Shown in pieces: positions 61,055 through 64,000 of a stretch of 64,000 nt of DNA (within the stretch, counting starts at the first letter, position 1; each line of letters starts with the position of its first letter). The notes below the pieces were generated by a model, which ran no database searches, was not told the origin of the DNA, and saw only the letters and a list, made by a program, of their open reading frames with translations. Location: NCBI RefSeq assembly GCF_910592395.1, contig NC_088320.1:5270001-5334000 (forward strand), in the 5' to 3' direction. The position numbers were made by a program, and so were the translations under genes. This stretch comes from Lineus longissimus (lineage: Eukaryota; Nemertea; Pilidiophora; Heteronemertea; Lineidae).

Positions 61055-61803
61055 CAACATGCAAACATCACAACCTCTGTCACAGGATGCATTAATGCTG
61101 CCCAAGAAGTGATATTGTGTGGTTGCTTACATTATCACTGGACGAGACATTTTAACATCTTATTTGTGAAACTCAGAGAATGATGTAATGAATACTTATT
61201 TATAATGAAATAAAGGAAGTTTATTTATCACAATGTTTACCTATTGTATCATGATACGGCTAAAAGTGTAAATGCGAAAGGAGAGTAAAGCAAAGTATTG
61301 GTTGATTCACCAAACACTGCTCGAGTTGAGATGTCAGTTTGCTGAAACGGAGGCTGCTCTGCCAGTTTTGGCCGATATTTTAGCTCCATCCTCACAGAGT
61401 TCTGTGAGCCAACCAATCCCTCCAGTTCGGTATCAATTCCTTTAACTACAAGTGAAGAAGTACATGTACTGTACATATTATTAGAGGCCAGGAATGAGAT
61501 CGTGATGGCAGCACTTGCATTATAACAGAATAAATCATCGCAGAACTGGCGCGGCCATCTATAAGGTCGCACTACTCTTTCAAACAACAATTATCCTTAA
61601 CAATTAACCCTCACTTCTCCGGAGTTGGATTTGCTCCATAGATTTTCAATCGGGAGCTATGCACTTAGTACCTTTCTGCACACCAACAATTTCGACAATC
61701 ACGACTAGGCTACTGTAAAGGCCTAAATTTACGTAGGCATTTCGCAAATTGATACAATTTGCAAAAATCTGCGAAAACGCTCGCCGTTTCAAGTAGCATT
61801 GCC

Positions 61804-63938
61804 TCAGTCCATGGTTTTGAACAGAATCCTGTACTGGCCGTGCTCATCTTTCATTGCGTCCACAGCCAATCTGACCTGATCCTGTAAATTGTGTATCACC
61901 TCTGTTGTCAACATAACATGAATCCCCGACGGCCCCTGAATAAACACATCACATATTTTTTCAAGCGGTACCGAAAAGAGTTGAGCGATTTTTAAAAGCA
62001 GCTCTTCGTATTCTAATGTCTCAAGGTACACGGCGTGATAAACTGAAATGAGAAAAACATTGTTTCAAAACAAACGTTTTTTGTCCCTGCGACATATATT
62101 GCTGTGATGAGTGATAAAAAGATAACTGGTAATCAGTGTGTCCAATATTGATGGCAGGTCATAGCGAACAACGAACTTCAAGGCCAAGTTTATCCCAACT
62201 CCGATTCTCGTACGTTAAAATACAATTCAGTCAGCATGTCTGAAAAACAACATACCCTTTTCACTCTCCTGGCAAACGTATATCGTCATGCGAGGCCGTA
62301 CAACTTTGAACTGCAGAAGATTGTTCAACCGGATTCCGTCGGCAAGACCGCATATTTGGATGAGATCGTCCCTTGTCAGCCGCAGCAAGTCAGCACCTAG
62401 ACAGAATAACAACTACACTTTTATCAAATTTTGAAGGACTGAGGAGAAGACTGCAGACAATGTAAAAATTTACGGTGAAGTACAAAATAGTGAAAAGCCG
62501 TGGCAACGGAATAGAGTCCAACCTTTGACCACAAGGTCGTGCTCCACAAGAGCCTCGAGGTATTTTCAATGGCCCGAACATGTCGGGCATAGACTATAAG
62601 CAGTGTGTGTGCTCCTTGATTTGAGAGGATTTGGGTTCTAGTATACTTGTATGTGGAGTGGAGGGTGTACTGATGAATAGAAATATTGCACGTCAGTACC
62701 GAGTTCTACTGTTTTATGAGTATGTGTATTGCACTTACCTGAAAAATTCTGAAACACTTTTACATATTGTGCAAATCGATTTGTTTGCAACCAGTCGGCT
62801 GTTTGTTTGGCAGTGGCATCAGGCGATAACGACTAGAAGAAACGACACAGTATAAGATTTTTCGAATGACCTTTTTCAAGAATGTTGGGGCATCCGTGGA
62901 GTGACCCAGTGTTCTGGTCAACGAGGCAAACTCTCAATCCGAAAGTCATGGGTTAGAAACGAGCGCTGCTGTGGAGACCTATACTTTTGTTGATCCGAAA
63001 TAGCGACACCAGCGTAGATGGTTTACCGCGACACCAGCGTAGATGGTTTACCAAGACTAATCTCTTACAAGAAGCAGACTATGACTCATATGTCGAATGG
63101 AGCAAGACTTCCCAAGATAGTGTTGGAGTGGCAAGCAGAGAATGTTGGAGGAAAATGACAAAGGGGAAGATGCCACAGACTCCCTGGATGAATGTTGTAG
63201 CCAGCGATACAGAGTGCACTGTAGTTGCAAGAGGGGTGTTGACACAAGACAGCTCGGGACCGCAATGCCTGGAGGGATGTGGTGCCACAGTTGTTTTGTA
63301 ATTTGCAATAATTTGCAATGTAATTTGTAATTTGGAGACCCCACGACGAAAAGGCAAAGGGAGATAGTACCAACCTGTGCTTCTTCTGGAAGTGACTGTT
63401 GTGACCGACACGGACTGGGATCAGGGCTGTGAACGCTTACTGGCGACCCCCTGAAACTAACATCTAGAGTTTGAAGTCTAGGCAATCATTGAACCTTTCA
63501 TTTTCCCAATCGCGTGATGTCACAAGATTTTATGTAATGTCATATTGACTCATGATGCGCCGAGGTGCGTCATTTTTGCGAGTGCCAGACCTGGCGGCAA
63601 CACGAGTGGATTTAACCTGGCCTACCTATGATTTTGGTGCCAAGACCTTTGTCCATTGAACGGTTGACTGAAATGCCCAATATATTTCATGTGGAATCCT
63701 TTCGGCACAGAAATTTGGTCAGTTTTGATTCATCTCGTTGGTGTTTCACTCACACACAAACTGTCTTTCAACGATTTTAAATCATATCTACAGACTGTTT
63801 GTCCAATTCATACTGGACTGCCAACTAGGGCACGTCCACTAACCTCAGCTCCGTCCCGGGCTCACTGGCTAAACTTGCACTTGCACTTGTGTTATTCGCT
63901 GAATTCGAAAACGATGTATAAAGCTGATCCAATGGCAC
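61804..63938 (-). CDS. TFCP2: TFCP2/UBP1 (CP2/LSF) transcription factor, last five exons
   Basis: The C-terminal part of a nuclear CP2-subfamily factor (grainyhead superfamily). Exons in order: 63938-63844, 63450-63375, 62832-62739, 62396-62256 and 62042-61804. All introns are GT-AG and phases join (2,0,1,1), giving about 214 residues to the TGA. Content: a Ser-rich linker ([34 protein letters not shown]); then the SAM-like oligomerisation domain, [20 protein letters not shown] and [40 protein letters not shown]; then the C-terminal dimerisation fold, [35 protein letters not shown]. These are close to vertebrate TFCP2/UBP1. The DNA-binding domain lies beyond the right edge. TFCP2, UBP1 and TFCP2L1 cannot be told apart here; an invertebrate probably has one pre-duplication gene. 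Confidence 0.95.
63003..63052. repeat. 25-bp perfect tandem duplication
   Basis: The unit gcgacaccagcgtagatggt plus ttacc occurs twice head to tail in a TFCP2-like intron. It is recent, since the copies are identical. Confidence 0.9.
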
Positions 63939-64000
63939 CTGCAAGTAAAAACAGCACAGGCATCTTCAGACATAATCAAGAATTTCAATCAACTGAAACA

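Overview
This window is animal nuclear DNA. It has spliced genes with GT-AG introns, small coding islands in long AT-rich intergenic stretches, truncated LINEs, and many short foldback (MITE-like) repeats. The mix of a CYP2-type P450, an intronless UDP-glucuronosyltransferase, a DNase I-like gene, a sulfotransferase-like gene and a TFCP2-type transcription factor fits a marine invertebrate, either lophotrochozoan or invertebrate deuterostome. I cannot place it more precisely.

Layout. 0-8 kb: the 3' part of a DNase I-like gene (+) faces a complete eight-exon CYP2-clan P450 (-), tail to tail about 320 bp apart. 8-33 kb: mostly non-coding, with a decayed LINE, several foldback elements, a degenerate ~180-bp repeat series, the last exon of an unidentified single-pass membrane protein (16.3-16.6 kb) with decayed copies of its 5' end beside it, a 90-bp satellite (22.1-22.9 kb) with a three-unit higher-order pattern, and a 2.3-kb inverted-repeat element (29.8-32.1 kb). 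33-43 kb: an intronless UGT (+), a LINE 3' end (-), a frameshifted piece of an MFS transporter (-) and an intronless sulfotransferase-like gene (+). 46.6-58.9 kb: a new gene model of six exons whose phases all agree, encoding a 724-residue Lys/Glu-rich protein I do not recognise. 59-61 kb: small transposon relics, two weak candidate exons and a cluster of AGGTCA half-sites. 61.8-64 kb: the last five exons of a TFCP2/UBP1-family factor (-), running off the right edge.

P450, UGT, sulfotransferase-like protein and a transporter are the classes of a phase I/II/III detoxification route. They lie on both strands far apart, so a functional cluster is only a hypothesis. The most notable points are active-site departures in two recognised enzymes (P450 I-helix acid replaced by Ala; UGT catalytic Asp replaced by Asn), a C-terminal extension on the DNase I fold, duplicated exons in two unrelated genes, and several unnamed foldback families with more than one copy here. 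I found no CRISPR, prokaryotic system, rRNA or convincing tRNA.
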